A stretch of DNA of 64,000 nucleotides from Jeongeupia chitinilytica (GCF_014652315.1 NZ_BMYO01000008.1:1-64000); one strand, 5' to 3'. Positions 1-9,635 are shown, counted from the first letter of the stretch. Numbers and translations: made by a program. The notes: generated by a model not told the origin, from the letters alone.

Positions 1-37
1 GCGGGTTCCCGTGTGAAAGTAGGTCATCGCCAGACTC
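1..37 (+). rRNA. rrf: 5S ribosomal RNA, 3' end (partial)
   Basis: The first bases match the conserved 3' part of betaproteobacterial 5S rRNA, including the GTGTGAAAGTAGGTCATCGC block and the closing helix strand CCAGACT. The 5' part lies outside the window, so this is the tail of a ribosomal RNA operon. The exact 3' end is uncertain by a few bases. Confidence 0.85.
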
Positions 38-47
38 CCCATGCAAA

Positions 48-77
48 CCCCCTGCAGCCATGCTGCAGGGGGTTTTT
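48..77 (+). terminator. Rho-independent terminator of the rRNA operon
   Basis: A perfect 10-bp stem (CCCCCTGCAG with CTGCAGGGGG) closes a five-base loop and is followed by five T. It sits directly after the 5S rRNA end. Confidence 0.9.
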
Positions 78-149
78 GCTTTGCGTGTTGTAATCGGATG
101 TGACTTTCCGTCGTCATGAACCGAGCTGAACGAAATTACTGGGACGAAA

Positions 150-1583
150 TTACTGGTTCAATAGGTGACGAATCGGATCGATCAGCTCGCTGGCACAGAG
201 TCCAAGCCCGTTGGGGTTGCTTGCCCGCCATTCATCGGCAGCTTGTCCGTGGACGAAGGCGCCGAGCCGGGCTGCGTCGATCGCAGGCATGCCTTGAACC
301 CACAGCGCGGCAATCAGCCCGCTGAGCAGATCGCCTTGTCCGGCTGAACCCAGCGCGCCGTTGCCGCTGGCATTGATGCTGAGTCCGGCCGCGTCGGCGC
401 AGATCGTTCCCGACCCTTTCAGCAGCACTGAAGTATTCAGCTGTTCACCCAGGCGCTTGGCGGCATCCAGTCGGTCGATCTGGATGGATTGTGTGCTCAG
501 GCCCAGTAAGCGGCCGGCTTCGGCGGGATGGGGGGTGATGAGTGAGGGGGCTGTACGCTCGCGGAGCAGCTGCCGCGTTTCGGGCTTGGCAGCCACCAGA
601 TTGAGCGCATCGGCATCGAGGAGCAGCGGCAGCGTGCTTTTCAAAAGGTGTTCAAGCAGTGAACTTGCCGCAGCGCTTTGCCCCAGGCCGGGGCCGATGA
701 CCGCCAGATCGAGACCGGGATCAGCCTGCAACTCGGTGGCCGACCGAATCATCAGCTCAGGCTGCAATGGGTCGACGCCCAGCGTTTGATCCAGTACTCC
801 GAGTTGAACCTTGCCGGCCCCCGCCCTGACCGCCATTCGGCCGGCCAGCAAGGCTGCCCCGGTCATGCCGGTGCTGCCGCCAAAGATGGCCAGCGTTCCG
901 TGCGTACCCTTGTGACTTGCGTGCCTGCGGACAAGCTGTGTGCAGGAGGGGCGTCCATCGATCAGCTGTGCATCTGCAGCTGGACGTGGTGCTGTGTGGG
1001 GCAAGAGCGCGAAATCATGGATTTCTCCGCAGAAATCGCGACCTTCTGCCGTGTAGTAGCCGGGCTTGAGGCCGAGCATGCTCAGGGTGTGTGTTGCACG
1101 AAGCGCATAGGGCTTCGGAATGCCGCGGTCGGCATCGAGTCCGCTGGGTACGTCGATGGCGATGACAGGCTTGCCCAAGGCATCGACCGAGAGGAGCCAG
1201 TCAATCATTGACTGATCGAGCGTCCGCAAGCCCAAGCCGAACAGTCCGTCGACAATGACATCGCAATCCGCCAGTTCGGCGGTCCGTGAGACCTGCAACC
1301 CAGGCGTTGCCAACAGCGCGGCATCCTGCGGCGAGCCCGAGGACCGCTGTCGCGGGACGATGCAATGCACTGCTTGGCCCGCGTCCAGCAAGTGTCGGGT
1401 GCTGACCAGTGCGTCCCCCCCGTTGTTGCCGGGACCAATCAGCAGTCCGAACCGGCAACCGCGGTAACGTTCGAGCAGCCAATCCGCGATCGCCGCGCCG
1501 GCGAGTGCCATCAAGGACGGGTTGTCGCCTGTGTGATCAGCTTCGAGCTTTCTCAGCGCCCCGGACAGGTAAAGCGGCGTCAT
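150..1583 (-). CDS. nnr: Bifunctional NAD(P)H-hydrate epimerase / ADP-dependent dehydratase
   Basis: This 477-aa cytoplasmic enzyme repairs hydrated NAD(P)H. The N-terminal half is the YjeF_N epimerase domain, with the GPGNNGGDAL motif near residue 50. The C-terminal half is the ribokinase-like dehydratase domain, with a GTHGTLAIFGGS start, a GPGLGQS loop, LLLDADALN, and the catalytic-type segment SAGQGDLLSG near residue 425. Length is normal for the fused form. It lies just downstream of the nucleotidyltransferase-like gene and may be co-transcribed with it. The antisense reading frames over it are shadows. Confidence 0.93.
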   Translation of the reverse strand: MTPLYLSGALRKLEADHTGDNPSLMALAGAAIADWLLERYRGCRFGLLIGPGNNGGDALVSTRHLLDAGQAVHCIVPRQRSSGSPQDAALLATPGLQVSRTAELADCDVIVDGLFGLGLRTLDQSMIDWLLSVDALGKPVIAIDVPSGLDADRGIPKPYALRATHTLSMLGLKPGYYTAEGRDFCGEIHDFALLPHTAPRPAADAQLIDGRPSCTQLVRRHASHKGTHGTLAIFGGSTGMTGAALLAGRMAVRAGAGKVQLGVLDQTLGVDPLQPELMIRSATELQADPGLDLAVIGPGLGQSAAASSLLEHLLKSTLPLLLDADALNLVAAKPETRQLLRERTAPSLITPHPAEAGRLLGLSTQSIQIDRLDAAKRLGEQLNTSVLLKGSGTICADAAGLSINASGNGALGSAGQGDLLSGLIAALWVQGMPAIDAARLGAFVHGQAADEWRASNPNGLGLCASELIDPIRHLLNQ

Positions 1584-1586
1584 CGA

Positions 1587-2192
1587 CTAGAGGTTGAAAG
1601 CCGCCAGCTGTCTGGCATCGTCGATCAGGCGACGCAGCTGTTCGAGGCGGGCACGTTCTTCTCCGCGGACTTGTGCACGCTCGGCATTTCGGGGACGCAC
1701 CGACAGGCGGATCGCAATGCCGTCATGGTCGAACTGCAGCGTCGGGTAGTCGTCGTGACGCAGGCTGGTCTCGACCGGGCGATACTCGATGCCCCGGTTG
1801 AGCAGGTACAGTTCGACGCTTTTCGGATCATCGACATAGGCAATCAGGTTGATGTCCGAATGCGGCCCGGCCACACCGGAGAGTACCGAACCGGTGAGGT
1901 AGGGGGTGAACGGTTCAAGCTGTCGCATCACCTCGGCTGCCGCGAGTCTCAGCGCCTGCAAATGCCCGGCGTGCTGCGGCTGGTAGATTGCGCGGTAGCT
2001 CGCTAAGGCACTTTCGACTTCCTGATTGGAAGGCAGCAAGGCCTGGTCGTCCAAGCCAAGCTGGCGCGCGGCTTTCTTTTTGGCCAACGCAAAATCGTGC
2101 AGGTGATCCTCGGCGATCAACTTGGCGGCACGGTGGGCGATTTGTGCCCGGTGCGCCGCCATGTGTCGCTCGGACAAGGCGTTCCTCGGCAT
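1587..2192 (-). CDS. Nucleotidyltransferase-fold protein of unknown substrate
   Basis: The product is 201 aa. Residues around 100-115 read GSVLSGVAGPHSDINL, resembling the GS...SDIDL signature of minimal nucleotidyltransferases; the last acidic position is replaced by Asn, so activity is uncertain. The start was chosen at an ATG with a clear GGAGGC ribosome-binding site; the reading frame stays open for another 45 codons upstream, into the ponA end, but without family-like sequence. It sits 10 bp after ponA on the same strand and 3 bp before nnr, so an operon is likely. Confidence 0.7.
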   Translation of the reverse strand: MPRNALSERHMAAHRAQIAHRAAKLIAEDHLHDFALAKKKAARQLGLDDQALLPSNQEVESALASYRAIYQPQHAGHLQALRLAAAEVMRQLEPFTPYLTGSVLSGVAGPHSDINLIAYVDDPKSVELYLLNRGIEYRPVETSLRHDDYPTLQFDHDGIAIRLSVRPRNAERAQVRGEERARLEQLRRLIDDARQLAAFNL

Positions 2193-2202
2193 GGTGTGCC
2201 TC

Positions 2203-4515
2203 CTAGAACAGCAGGTCCTTGATCTCGTCGATCGGTTGCGCTGCAGCGCCGCCATCCCCGCCACCGAGTCCGAGTTCCGGATTGGTGTGCGTGTACTCGC
2301 TGTAGAAGTACTCGGTCTGCGGGCCACGACTGGTGTCGATGGTCTGCGTGACGATGCCCTCGGGTACAGGGTAATCGTACACCGGAACGTTGCGCAGTGC
2401 CTTGCTCATGAAGTTGATCCAGATCGGCAAGGCCAGTCGCCCGCCGTACTCGCCGGCCCCGAGCGATTTGGGCTGGTCGAAGCCGACCCAGGTAATCGCG
2501 ACCAGCGTCGGCTGATAGCCTGCAAACCAGGCGTCGCGCATGTCGTTGGTCGTACCGGTCTTGCCCGAGAGGTCGGGCCGGCCGAGGGCCTTGTTGGCCC
2601 GCGACGCGGTCCCGTAGCGGACGACGTCGTGCAGCATGCTGCTCATGACGAAGGCGTTGCGGGCGTCGATGGTGCGCTTGGCATTCTGGCCGGCGACCTC
2701 GGGTTGCGTCTGCGCCAGAACGCGACCACGACTGTCCTCGATCCGGTCGATGAAATACGAATGTACCCGGTAGCCGGTGTTGGCAAAGACCGAGTAGCCC
2801 TCGGCCATCTGCAGCGGTGTAACGCTGCCGGCGCCGAGCGCCATGGTCAGGTAGGCCGGGTGATCCTTGGGGTTGAGGCCGAAGCGCGGCAGGTACTGCT
2901 GTGCATACTGGGCGCCGATGGATTGCAGAATGCGAATCGAGACCAGGTTGCGCGACAGCGTCAACGCATTGCGCACCGTCATCATGCCCAGATACTTGCC
3001 ATCGTCGTTCTGAGGCTCCCACTTCTGGCCGCCGACCTGTTCCGGATTGATGACCAATGGTGCATCGTTGATCAGGGTTGCCGGGGTCACGCCACGTTCG
3101 AGCGCCGACGAGTAGATGAAGGGCTTGAAGCTCGAGCCCGGCTGCCGCATTGCCTGAGTGACGTGATTGAAGTGGCTGCGGTTGAAGTCAAAACCGCCCA
3201 CCAGCGAGCGGATCGCGCCGTTCTGCGGATCCATGGCGACGAATGCGCCCTCGACCTGTGGCAGCTGGCTGATCTGCCAGCCCTTCGGTCCCTGTTTGAC
3301 GCGAATGATCGCGCCGGGGCGAATCCGGTTGGCCGGTGTGTTCTTGGCTGACAGCGCGGCGCGCGCGAACGACAGCCCATCGGCGCCGATCTGCAGTTTC
3401 TCGCCACCTTTCAGATAGACCGACACCGACTGCGGTGACGCGGCGAGTACAACCGCTGCGCGCAACTCGTCGTAGTCGGGGGTGTCGGCCAGGGCCTCAT
3501 CGAGTGCCTCGTCGTTGCCGCTGGCCAGCAGCGACTCGTCGATGAAACCTTCAGGGCCGCGGTAACCGTGGCGGACGTCATAGTCGAGCAGACCTTCGCG
3601 CAGCGCCTGATATCCGTCGGTCTGTTGCTGGCTGTTCAGCGTGGTGTAGACCGAAAAGCCCTGGGTATAGGCATCGTCCTTGTAGCGGTCGACCATCATC
3701 TGCCGGGCCATCTCGGCAACATACTCGGCATGCACGGCGTACTGGAGGCTGCCGCGCTTGAGCTCGAGTGGTGCCTGTAGCGCTTCCTGATACTGCTGGT
3801 CGGTGATGAAGCGAAGTTCGTGCATTCTGCGCAACACATATTGCTGACGCAGCGCCGCCCGTTTCGGGTTGACGACCGGGTTGTATGCCGAGGGAGCCTT
3901 GGGCAGGCCGGCAAGCATTGCGTATTGCGCAATGCTCAGCGACTTCAAGTCCTTGCCGAAATACGTCTGTGCTGCCGAAGCAAATCCGTAAGCTCTCTGT
4001 CCGAGATAAATCTGATTGATGTAAAGCTCGAGGATTTGGTCCTTGGAGAGATTGTGCTCGATCTTGAACGAAAGTAAGGCTTCGTTGAATTTTCGGGTGA
4101 AAGTTTTCTCGTTGGACAGATAGAAGTTGCGGGCCACCTGCATGGTGATGGTGCTGGCACCTGACCGTGACTGGCCGGAGATCAGGTTGCCGAGCATGGC
4201 CCGGCCGACGCCGATGTAGTCGATGCCACCGTGTTGATAGAAGCGTTCGTCCTCGGCCGCGAGCAATGCCTGTTTCATCAATTGCGGGACCTGGTCGATC
4301 GGGGTGAAGGCGCGTCGCTCTTCACCAAATTCGCCAATCAGCACGCGATCTGAGGTATAAACCCGCAGCGGGATTTTGGGCTGGTAGTCCGTCAGGGCAT
4401 TCAGTGCGGGCAGGCGCGGATACGTGATCACCACGGCAAAGAAAACAAGACCGGCCGTCACCAGAATCAGGCCGATTAACGCACCGGCAACGATCAGCAA
4501 AATTCGTTTTGTCAT
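2203..4515 (-). CDS. mrcA: Penicillin-binding protein 1A, bifunctional peptidoglycan synthase
   Basis: The 770-aa class A PBP polymerises and cross-links peptidoglycan from the inner membrane. Residues 1-30 are a short cytoplasmic tip and one membrane anchor. The GT51 glycosyltransferase domain shows EDERFYQHGGID near residue 92. The transpeptidase domain carries the serine motif SSFK, an SRN motif and KTGTT. As in many beta- and gammaproteobacteria the gene is divergent from pilMNOPQ. The 168-bp intergenic region is AT-rich and must contain both promoters. Confidence 0.96.
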   Translation of the reverse strand: MTKRILLIVAGALIGLILVTAGLVFFAVVITYPRLPALNALTDYQPKIPLRVYTSDRVLIGEFGEERRAFTPIDQVPQLMKQALLAAEDERFYQHGGIDYIGVGRAMLGNLISGQSRSGASTITMQVARNFYLSNEKTFTRKFNEALLSFKIEHNLSKDQILELYINQIYLGQRAYGFASAAQTYFGKDLKSLSIAQYAMLAGLPKAPSAYNPVVNPKRAALRQQYVLRRMHELRFITDQQYQEALQAPLELKRGSLQYAVHAEYVAEMARQMMVDRYKDDAYTQGFSVYTTLNSQQQTDGYQALREGLLDYDVRHGYRGPEGFIDESLLASGNDEALDEALADTPDYDELRAAVVLAASPQSVSVYLKGGEKLQIGADGLSFARAALSAKNTPANRIRPGAIIRVKQGPKGWQISQLPQVEGAFVAMDPQNGAIRSLVGGFDFNRSHFNHVTQAMRQPGSSFKPFIYSSALERGVTPATLINDAPLVINPEQVGGQKWEPQNDDGKYLGMMTVRNALTLSRNLVSIRILQSIGAQYAQQYLPRFGLNPKDHPAYLTMALGAGSVTPLQMAEGYSVFANTGYRVHSYFIDRIEDSRGRVLAQTQPEVAGQNAKRTIDARNAFVMSSMLHDVVRYGTASRANKALGRPDLSGKTGTTNDMRDAWFAGYQPTLVAITWVGFDQPKSLGAGEYGGRLALPIWINFMSKALRNVPVYDYPVPEGIVTQTIDTSRGPQTEYFYSEYTHTNPELGLGGGDGGAAAQPIDEIKDLLF

Positions 4516-4597
4516 TGTCGTTTAATCAAGTATTTGGCTTGGGTAATTTACGCTAAAGCCCGATTGTTGCAAAAATAAAGCGGCCGTTCACGGTAAC

Positions 4598-4627
4598 TTT
4601 ACAGTCGTAAGAATCGACTGATAGCAT
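4598..4627 (+). promoter_or_regulatory. Candidate sigma-70 promoter of pilMNOPQ with operator-like dyad
   Basis: TTTACA and TAGCAT are separated by 18 bp. The spacer holds an inverted repeat CAGTCG-N7-CGACTG (4602-4620), placed where a bound protein would block RNA polymerase. The assignment is by inspection only. Confidence 0.45.
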
Positions 4628-4683
4628 CAAAAATTAGAATTACATGAAATTACGCTAATTTCCTATTTTAAAAGGGAAAACAC

Positions 4684-5760
4684 GTGTTGAATCTCGACTT
4701 TCTCAAGCCAAAGGCGCCGCCGCTGATCGGGGTGGACATCAGCTCGTCGGCCGTGAAGATGGTCGAACTGAGCCAGGCGGGCCGCAGCTTCAGCCTGGAA
4801 CGCTACGTCATCGAGCCCTTGCCGAAGGATGCCGTCAGCGACGGCAACATCGCCAATCTGGACGTCGTTGGTGAAGCGGTACGCCGTGCCTGGCGCCATC
4901 TGGATTCCCGTATCAAGAACGTTGCGATTGCCTTGCCGGCCGCCGCCGTGATCAGCAAAAAAATCCTCGTCCCTGCCGGGTTGTCCGAGCGCGAGCTTGA
5001 AACCCAGGTCGAAATGGAGGCGAATCAGTATATTCCGTTCTCGCTGGACGAGGTGAACCTCGACTTCCAGCAACTCGGCCCGTCCGCTGCGGTACCCGAG
5101 GAAGAGGAAGTGCTGATCGCTGCCGCCAAGAAGGAAAAGGTCGACGAGCGTGTCGCGGTGATCGAAGCTGCTGCGCTCAAGGCCGTGGTGGTCGACGTCG
5201 AGTCCTATGCGACGCAGGCCGCGTTCGAACTGATGCGCCCGCAACTGCCGGGGCACGGCGAGAACCAGATTGTCGCCGTCGTCGACATCGGTGCAACGGC
5301 GATGCACATGAACATCTTCAAGGATGGCCAGTCGATCTACAGCCGGGACCAGGCTTATGCCGGCAACCAGCTGACGCAGGAAATCCAGCGCAAGTTCGGC
5401 ATGTCGTCGGACGAGGCCGAGCAGGCCAAGAAGACCGGTGGCCTTCCGGACAACTACGAGCCGGAAGTATTGCAGCCCTTCATCGATACGCTGGCGCTGG
5501 AAATTTCCCGCTCGCTGCAGTTTTTCTACACGTCGAGCAATTACAACTCGGTCGACCACATCCTGCTCGCCGGCGGTTGCAGTGCCATTCACGGTCTCGA
5601 CGAGGCGGTGTCCAGCCGTGCCCAGGTGCCCAGCACCATGCGGGCGAATCCCTTTTTCGGTATGGCGACCGGCAAGATCCGCGGCAAGCAGATCCAGCTC
5701 GATGCGCCCTCGTTGTTGATCGCCTGCGGCCTGGCGATGCGGAGGTTTGACCCGTCATGA
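4684..5760 (+). CDS. pilM: Type IV pilus inner-membrane platform protein PilM
   Basis: The product is a 358-aa actin-like cytoplasmic protein that binds the PilN tail and links the assembly motor to the pilus alignment complex. Residues 12-25 give the phosphate-1-like motif GVDISSSAVKMVEL, and AVVDIGATAMHM near residue 200 is the second phosphate motif. The frame starts with GTG immediately followed by TTG, with only a weak purine-rich site upstream. It is the first gene of pilMNOPQ and overlaps pilN by four bases. Confidence 0.96.
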   Translation: MLNLDFLKPKAPPLIGVDISSSAVKMVELSQAGRSFSLERYVIEPLPKDAVSDGNIANLDVVGEAVRRAWRHLDSRIKNVAIALPAAAVISKKILVPAGLSERELETQVEMEANQYIPFSLDEVNLDFQQLGPSAAVPEEEEVLIAAAKKEKVDERVAVIEAAALKAVVVDVESYATQAAFELMRPQLPGHGENQIVAVVDIGATAMHMNIFKDGQSIYSRDQAYAGNQLTQEIQRKFGMSSDEAEQAKKTGGLPDNYEPEVLQPFIDTLALEISRSLQFFYTSSNYNSVDHILLAGGCSAIHGLDEAVSSRAQVPSTMRANPFFGMATGKIRGKQIQLDAPSLLIACGLAMRRFDPS

Positions 5761-6347
5761 TCCGGATTAACCTGCTTCCCCACCGCGAGCAGAAACGCAC
5801 CGCGCGCCAGCGCCGCTACGTCGGCATGCTGGGCGCGAGCTTCCTCGCGGCCATCGGCGTTGTCGTCGCCGGCTATGCGTTCTTCAATGCCCGTATCGAT
5901 ACGCAGGAAGAGCGCAACCGCTTCATCACCGAAGAGAATGCCAAGCTCGACCGCGAGATCGCCGAAATCGAGAAACTCAAGTCGGAACGCCAGGCCTTGC
6001 TTGACCGCAAGAAGGTCGTCGAGCGGCTGCAGTCGAATCGTGCCGAGACCGTCCATGTGATGGATCAGCTGGTACGACAGACGCCCGAAGGCATCTACCT
6101 GAAAGACGTGAAGCAGAATGGCGATACGCTGGTGCTGCTCGGTTACGCGCAGTCGAACGCCCGGGTATCGACGCTGATGCGCAATCTGAACGACTCCGAA
6201 ACCTTCGAGCAGCCGTTGCTGATCGAGGTGAAGTCGGCGCAGGTCGGCAACCAGCGCCTGTCGGAGTTCACGCTGAATATCAAGATCACCCGCAGCGGCG
6301 GCGACGAACCGGCCGCATCGCGGCCGGCCGCTGCACCGCGAGCATGA
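5757..6347 (+). CDS. pilN: Type IV pilus assembly protein PilN
   Basis: The 196-aa bitopic inner-membrane protein has a short cytoplasmic tail, IRINLLPHRE, at residues 2-11. This is the conserved sequence that docks into PilM. A transmembrane helix follows at about residues 22-42, then a coiled-coil stretch rich in Glu and Lys, then a periplasmic ferredoxin-like domain. The ATGA overlap with pilM implies translational coupling. The Ala/Pro-rich C-terminus is unremarkable. Confidence 0.95.
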   Translation: MIRINLLPHREQKRTARQRRYVGMLGASFLAAIGVVVAGYAFFNARIDTQEERNRFITEENAKLDREIAEIEKLKSERQALLDRKKVVERLQSNRAETVHVMDQLVRQTPEGIYLKDVKQNGDTLVLLGYAQSNARVSTLMRNLNDSETFEQPLLIEVKSAQVGNQRLSEFTLNIKITRSGGDEPAASRPAAAPRA

Positions 6348-6357
6348 GGGGGCAGGG

Positions 6358-6990
6358 ATGACGCTCGACGAAATACGCAATCTCGATCCGAAGAACATCG
6401 GTGACTGGCCGGCCGCGGCCCAGTTCGGTCTGCTGGCCATCGTGTTCGCCGTGGTGATCGGCGTCGGCTACCTCTACGTCTGGAGCGACCAGATGCAGAC
6501 GCTCGACGACGGCCGGGCCAAGGAAGAGCAACTGAAGACCGAATTCCTCGACAAGAAGAAGAAAGCGGTCAACCTTGAGGCCTACCGGCAGCAGCTGCTG
6601 GAAATCCAGCAGTCGTTCGGCGCCTTGCTCAAGCAGTTGCCGAACAAGTCCGAAATGGAAACGCTTCTGACCGAAGTCAACCAGGCCGGGGTCGGGCGCG
6701 GACTGCAGTTCGAACTGTTCAAGCCGGGAACCGAGGTCAAGACGGCCGAGCTGGCCGAATTGCCGATCGACATCCGCATTGTCGGCAGCTTCCACGATCT
6801 CGCCGCCTTCGTCAGTGACGTTGCACAGCTCTCGCGCATCGTCACGCTCGGCAACATCCAGCTGAGCAACGGCAAGGACAGCGACACGCTGGTGATGCAG
6901 GCCGTCGCCAAGACTTATCGCTCGCTCGATGACGCCGAGTTGCAGGCGATTCGCCAGGCGGAAGCCGACGCGAAGAAGAAGAAACGCTAG
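6358..6990 (+). CDS. pilO: Type IV pilus assembly protein PilO
   Basis: The product is 210 aa. A cytoplasmic N-terminus of about 20 residues precedes one membrane helix (LLAIVFAVVIGVGYLYVW), a periplasmic coiled coil and a ferredoxin-like fold with the segment LPNKSEMETLL typical of PilO. It pairs with PilN in the periplasmic alignment complex between inner-membrane platform and secretin. It lies 10 bp after pilN. Confidence 0.95.
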   Translation: MTLDEIRNLDPKNIGDWPAAAQFGLLAIVFAVVIGVGYLYVWSDQMQTLDDGRAKEEQLKTEFLDKKKKAVNLEAYRQQLLEIQQSFGALLKQLPNKSEMETLLTEVNQAGVGRGLQFELFKPGTEVKTAELAELPIDIRIVGSFHDLAAFVSDVAQLSRIVTLGNIQLSNGKDSDTLVMQAVAKTYRSLDDAELQAIRQAEADAKKKKR

Positions 6991-7004
6991 GCTCAGGGGC
7001 ACAC

Positions 7005-7529
7005 ATGAAAAGAACGATCGTGCTGATGCTGGCGGCCTTGGGCCTGACCGGCTGCTTCGGGGAAGAGAACAGCGATCTGAAGGCGTGGATGAAGGAGCAG
7101 TCGGACGGCTTGCGCGGCAAGGTCGAACCCCTGCCCGAGGTCAAGCCGTATACGCCGTTCACCTACGACGGCTTCTCGCTGGTCGACCCATTCCGTCCGT
7201 CCAAGATGGAGGTGGCCAAGCGCTCGAACAATTCCGGCCTGGCGCCGAACATGAACCGGCCACGTGAAGTGCTGGAGAACTACGACCTGGAAAAGCTGCG
7301 CATGGTGGGCACGCTGCAACAGGGCAAGGTGATTCAGGCGCTGATTCGTGCGCCCGACGGTAATCTGTACCGAGTCAAACCCGGCAGCTACATGGGACAG
7401 AATTTCGGGATGGTGACGGGGATTTCCGAGGCGGAGGTCAAGCTCAAGGAAATTGTCGAGGATAGCGGGGGAGATTGGGTCGAACGGGAAACCGCGCTGA
7501 CCCTGGATGACGCGGAGCAGAAAAAATGA
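7005..7529 (+). CDS. pilP: Type IV pilus lipoprotein PilP
   Basis: The 174-aa protein begins with a signal peptide ending in the lipobox LTGC at residues 15-18, so it is an inner-membrane-anchored lipoprotein. The second half is the small beta-sandwich domain (YDLEKLRMVGTLQQG onward) that contacts the N0 domain of PilQ. It overlaps pilQ by four bases. Confidence 0.95.
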   Translation: MKRTIVLMLAALGLTGCFGEENSDLKAWMKEQSDGLRGKVEPLPEVKPYTPFTYDGFSLVDPFRPSKMEVAKRSNNSGLAPNMNRPREVLENYDLEKLRMVGTLQQGKVIQALIRAPDGNLYRVKPGSYMGQNFGMVTGISEAEVKLKEIVEDSGGDWVERETALTLDDAEQKK

Positions 7530-9592
7530 AGAGAACCATGATGCTGCAGCGACTGTGGGCGCTGTGCTGCGCGCTGGTGGCAACGGTCGCGTTTGCGGCC
7601 GACAACAACATCACCAATGTCGAGGTGAGCAACCTGTCGGCCGAAAAGCAGGTGATCAAGCTGACGTTCAGCGGGCCGGCGCCGACGCCGACCAGCTTTT
7701 CGGTCAACACGCCACCGCGGATCGCGCTCGACTTCGCCAACACCGGCAACCAGTTCGAAAAGAGCTCCATCCAGGTCAACGGCAGCGCATTGCGGCTGAT
7801 CAATCTGGCCGAAGGCAACGGCCGGACCCGTATGGTCCTGAACCTGCAGAAACCGGCGTCGTACCAGACCGAAGCCAACGGCAATACGCTGCTGGTGACC
7901 GTCGACGGTGCGCAGGGCGGTGCGGTCGCGAAACAGAAGGCGACGCAGTTCGCGCCGACCAAGGCAGGCAGTGGTGCGGACAGCATCCAGAACGTCGATT
8001 TCCGGCGCGGCAATACCGGCGAAGGCAAGATCATCGTCGACCTGTCCAGCCCGAACGTGGGCATCGACATCCGTCAGCAGGGGCAGACGCTGGTCGTCGA
8101 GTTCAACAAGGCGGCGCTGCCGAAGAACCTTGAGCGCAGCATGGACGTGGCCGATTTCGGTACGCCGGTGCAGAAGGTCGATACCTATACCCAGGGCAAC
8201 CAGACCAAGATGGTCATCCAGCCCAAGGGCGTGTGGGAGTACTCGGCCTACCAGACCGAAAACCGCTTCATCGTTGAAGTCCGTGACACCAGCAACAGCA
8301 ACAAGCTGGCCAACCTCAAGCCCAACTACAAGGGCGAGAAGCTGTCGCTGAACTTCCAGAGTGTCGAAATCCGGACCGTGCTGCAGGTAATTGCCGAGTT
8401 CACCGGCCTCAACATCATCACCAGCGACACGGTCAACGGCAACCTGACACTGCGTCTGAAGGACGTACCGTGGGACCAGGCACTCGACATCATCCTGCAG
8501 GCCAAGGGGCTGGATCAGCGTCGTAGCGGCAACGTGCTGTGGATTGCGCCGCGTGACGAACTGGCCGCAAAGGAAAAGCAGGAGCTCGAGTCGAAGAAGC
8601 AGATCGCCGAACTTGAACCGACCCGGACCGAGTATTTCAGCCTCAAGTACCACAAGGCCGACGCGTTCGAGAAGATCCTCAAGGACGACAAGCAAAAGAT
8701 TCTTTCGCCGCGCGGCAGTGCGGTGATCGACCCGCGGACCAACACGCTGATCATCCAGGACATTCCGTCCAAGCTCGACCAGATCCGTGAGCTGATCGGT
8801 AAGATCGACATCGCCGTGCGTCAAGTCATGATCGAGGCGCGAATCGTCGAGGCGACAGACGGATTCAGCCGCAACCTCGGGGTCAAGTGGAGTGCTTTGG
8901 GCGTGAAAGGAGACGTGACCGGAGGTGGAGCGCTGACGACCAAGAAGGTGACGGGTTCGGACGGCAAGGAATATCCGATTCCTGCGATTGCTGGCGACGT
9001 ATCTCCGGTCAATCTACCGGCAAGGGCAATCAATGGCATGAGCGCTGGTTCGATCGCAATGCTGATTGCCGGCAAGGATGGGCTGCTTGGATTGGAGCTT
9101 TCTGCGCTTGAAGCTGATGGCAAGGGCAAGATCGTCTCGAGCCCGCGTCTTGTGACCGCCGATCAGGTCGAGGCGGTGATCGAGGATGGTCAGGAGATTC
9201 CGTACACCGAAACCGCACCGAACGGCGCGACGTCGGTTTCGTTCAAGAAAGCAACGCTGTCGCTGAGAGTGACACCACAGATCACACCGGACGGCAACGT
9301 GATCATGGACGTCAAGGTCAACAAGGACAGCCGCGGTCAGGATACGATTGCCGGCCCTGCCATCGATACCAAGCAGGTTCAGACGAAAGTACTGGTCGAG
9401 AACGGTGGCACGGTGGTGATTGGCGGGATCTACGTCCAGGATACCTCCAAAGATGTGACCAAAATTCCGTTGCTGGGCGACATTCCAGGATTTGGTTACT
9501 TGTTCCGCAATACCGAAACCAAGGACCAGAGGCGCGAACTGCTGATCTTCATCACGCCGAAGATCGTCGATTCGAATCTGACGTTGCGCTAA
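7526..9592 (+). CDS. pilQ: Type IV pilus secretin PilQ
   Basis: The 688-aa outer-membrane secretin forms the gate through which the pilus leaves the cell. After a signal peptide (about residues 1-26) come two AMIN-type beta domains that bind peptidoglycan, an N0 segment beginning near residue 270 (KLSLNFQSVEIRTVLQVIAE), an N1 domain, and the secretin core with VPLLGDIPG-like sequence KIPLLGDIPGFGYLFRN near residue 650. It is shorter than some orthologues, mainly in the AMIN region. Confidence 0.96.
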   Translation: MKRTMMLQRLWALCCALVATVAFAADNNITNVEVSNLSAEKQVIKLTFSGPAPTPTSFSVNTPPRIALDFANTGNQFEKSSIQVNGSALRLINLAEGNGRTRMVLNLQKPASYQTEANGNTLLVTVDGAQGGAVAKQKATQFAPTKAGSGADSIQNVDFRRGNTGEGKIIVDLSSPNVGIDIRQQGQTLVVEFNKAALPKNLERSMDVADFGTPVQKVDTYTQGNQTKMVIQPKGVWEYSAYQTENRFIVEVRDTSNSNKLANLKPNYKGEKLSLNFQSVEIRTVLQVIAEFTGLNIITSDTVNGNLTLRLKDVPWDQALDIILQAKGLDQRRSGNVLWIAPRDELAAKEKQELESKKQIAELEPTRTEYFSLKYHKADAFEKILKDDKQKILSPRGSAVIDPRTNTLIIQDIPSKLDQIRELIGKIDIAVRQVMIEARIVEATDGFSRNLGVKWSALGVKGDVTGGGALTTKKVTGSDGKEYPIPAIAGDVSPVNLPARAINGMSAGSIAMLIAGKDGLLGLELSALEADGKGKIVSSPRLVTADQVEAVIEDGQEIPYTETAPNGATSVSFKKATLSLRVTPQITPDGNVIMDVKVNKDSRGQDTIAGPAIDTKQVQTKVLVENGGTVVIGGIYVQDTSKDVTKIPLLGDIPGFGYLFRNTETKDQRRELLIFITPKIVDSNLTLR

Positions 9593-9601
9593 GGCGCATC
9601 T

Positions 9602-9635
9602 CCCGCCGCAGCCATGGGCTTGCGGCGGGCGTTTC
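9602..9635 (+). terminator. Hairpin after pilQ, probable terminator
   Basis: CCCGCCGCA and TGCGGCGGG form a 9-bp stem around a ten-base loop. Only a short CGTTT tail follows, so termination may be partial. Confidence 0.5.

Noticed and set aside
7388..8824. 478-aa antisense frame over pilQ
   Set aside because: It is a GC-rich shadow of pilQ with no recognisable protein features; the same applies to long antisense frames over aroB, yihY, ilvB, miaB, pilS and kup.
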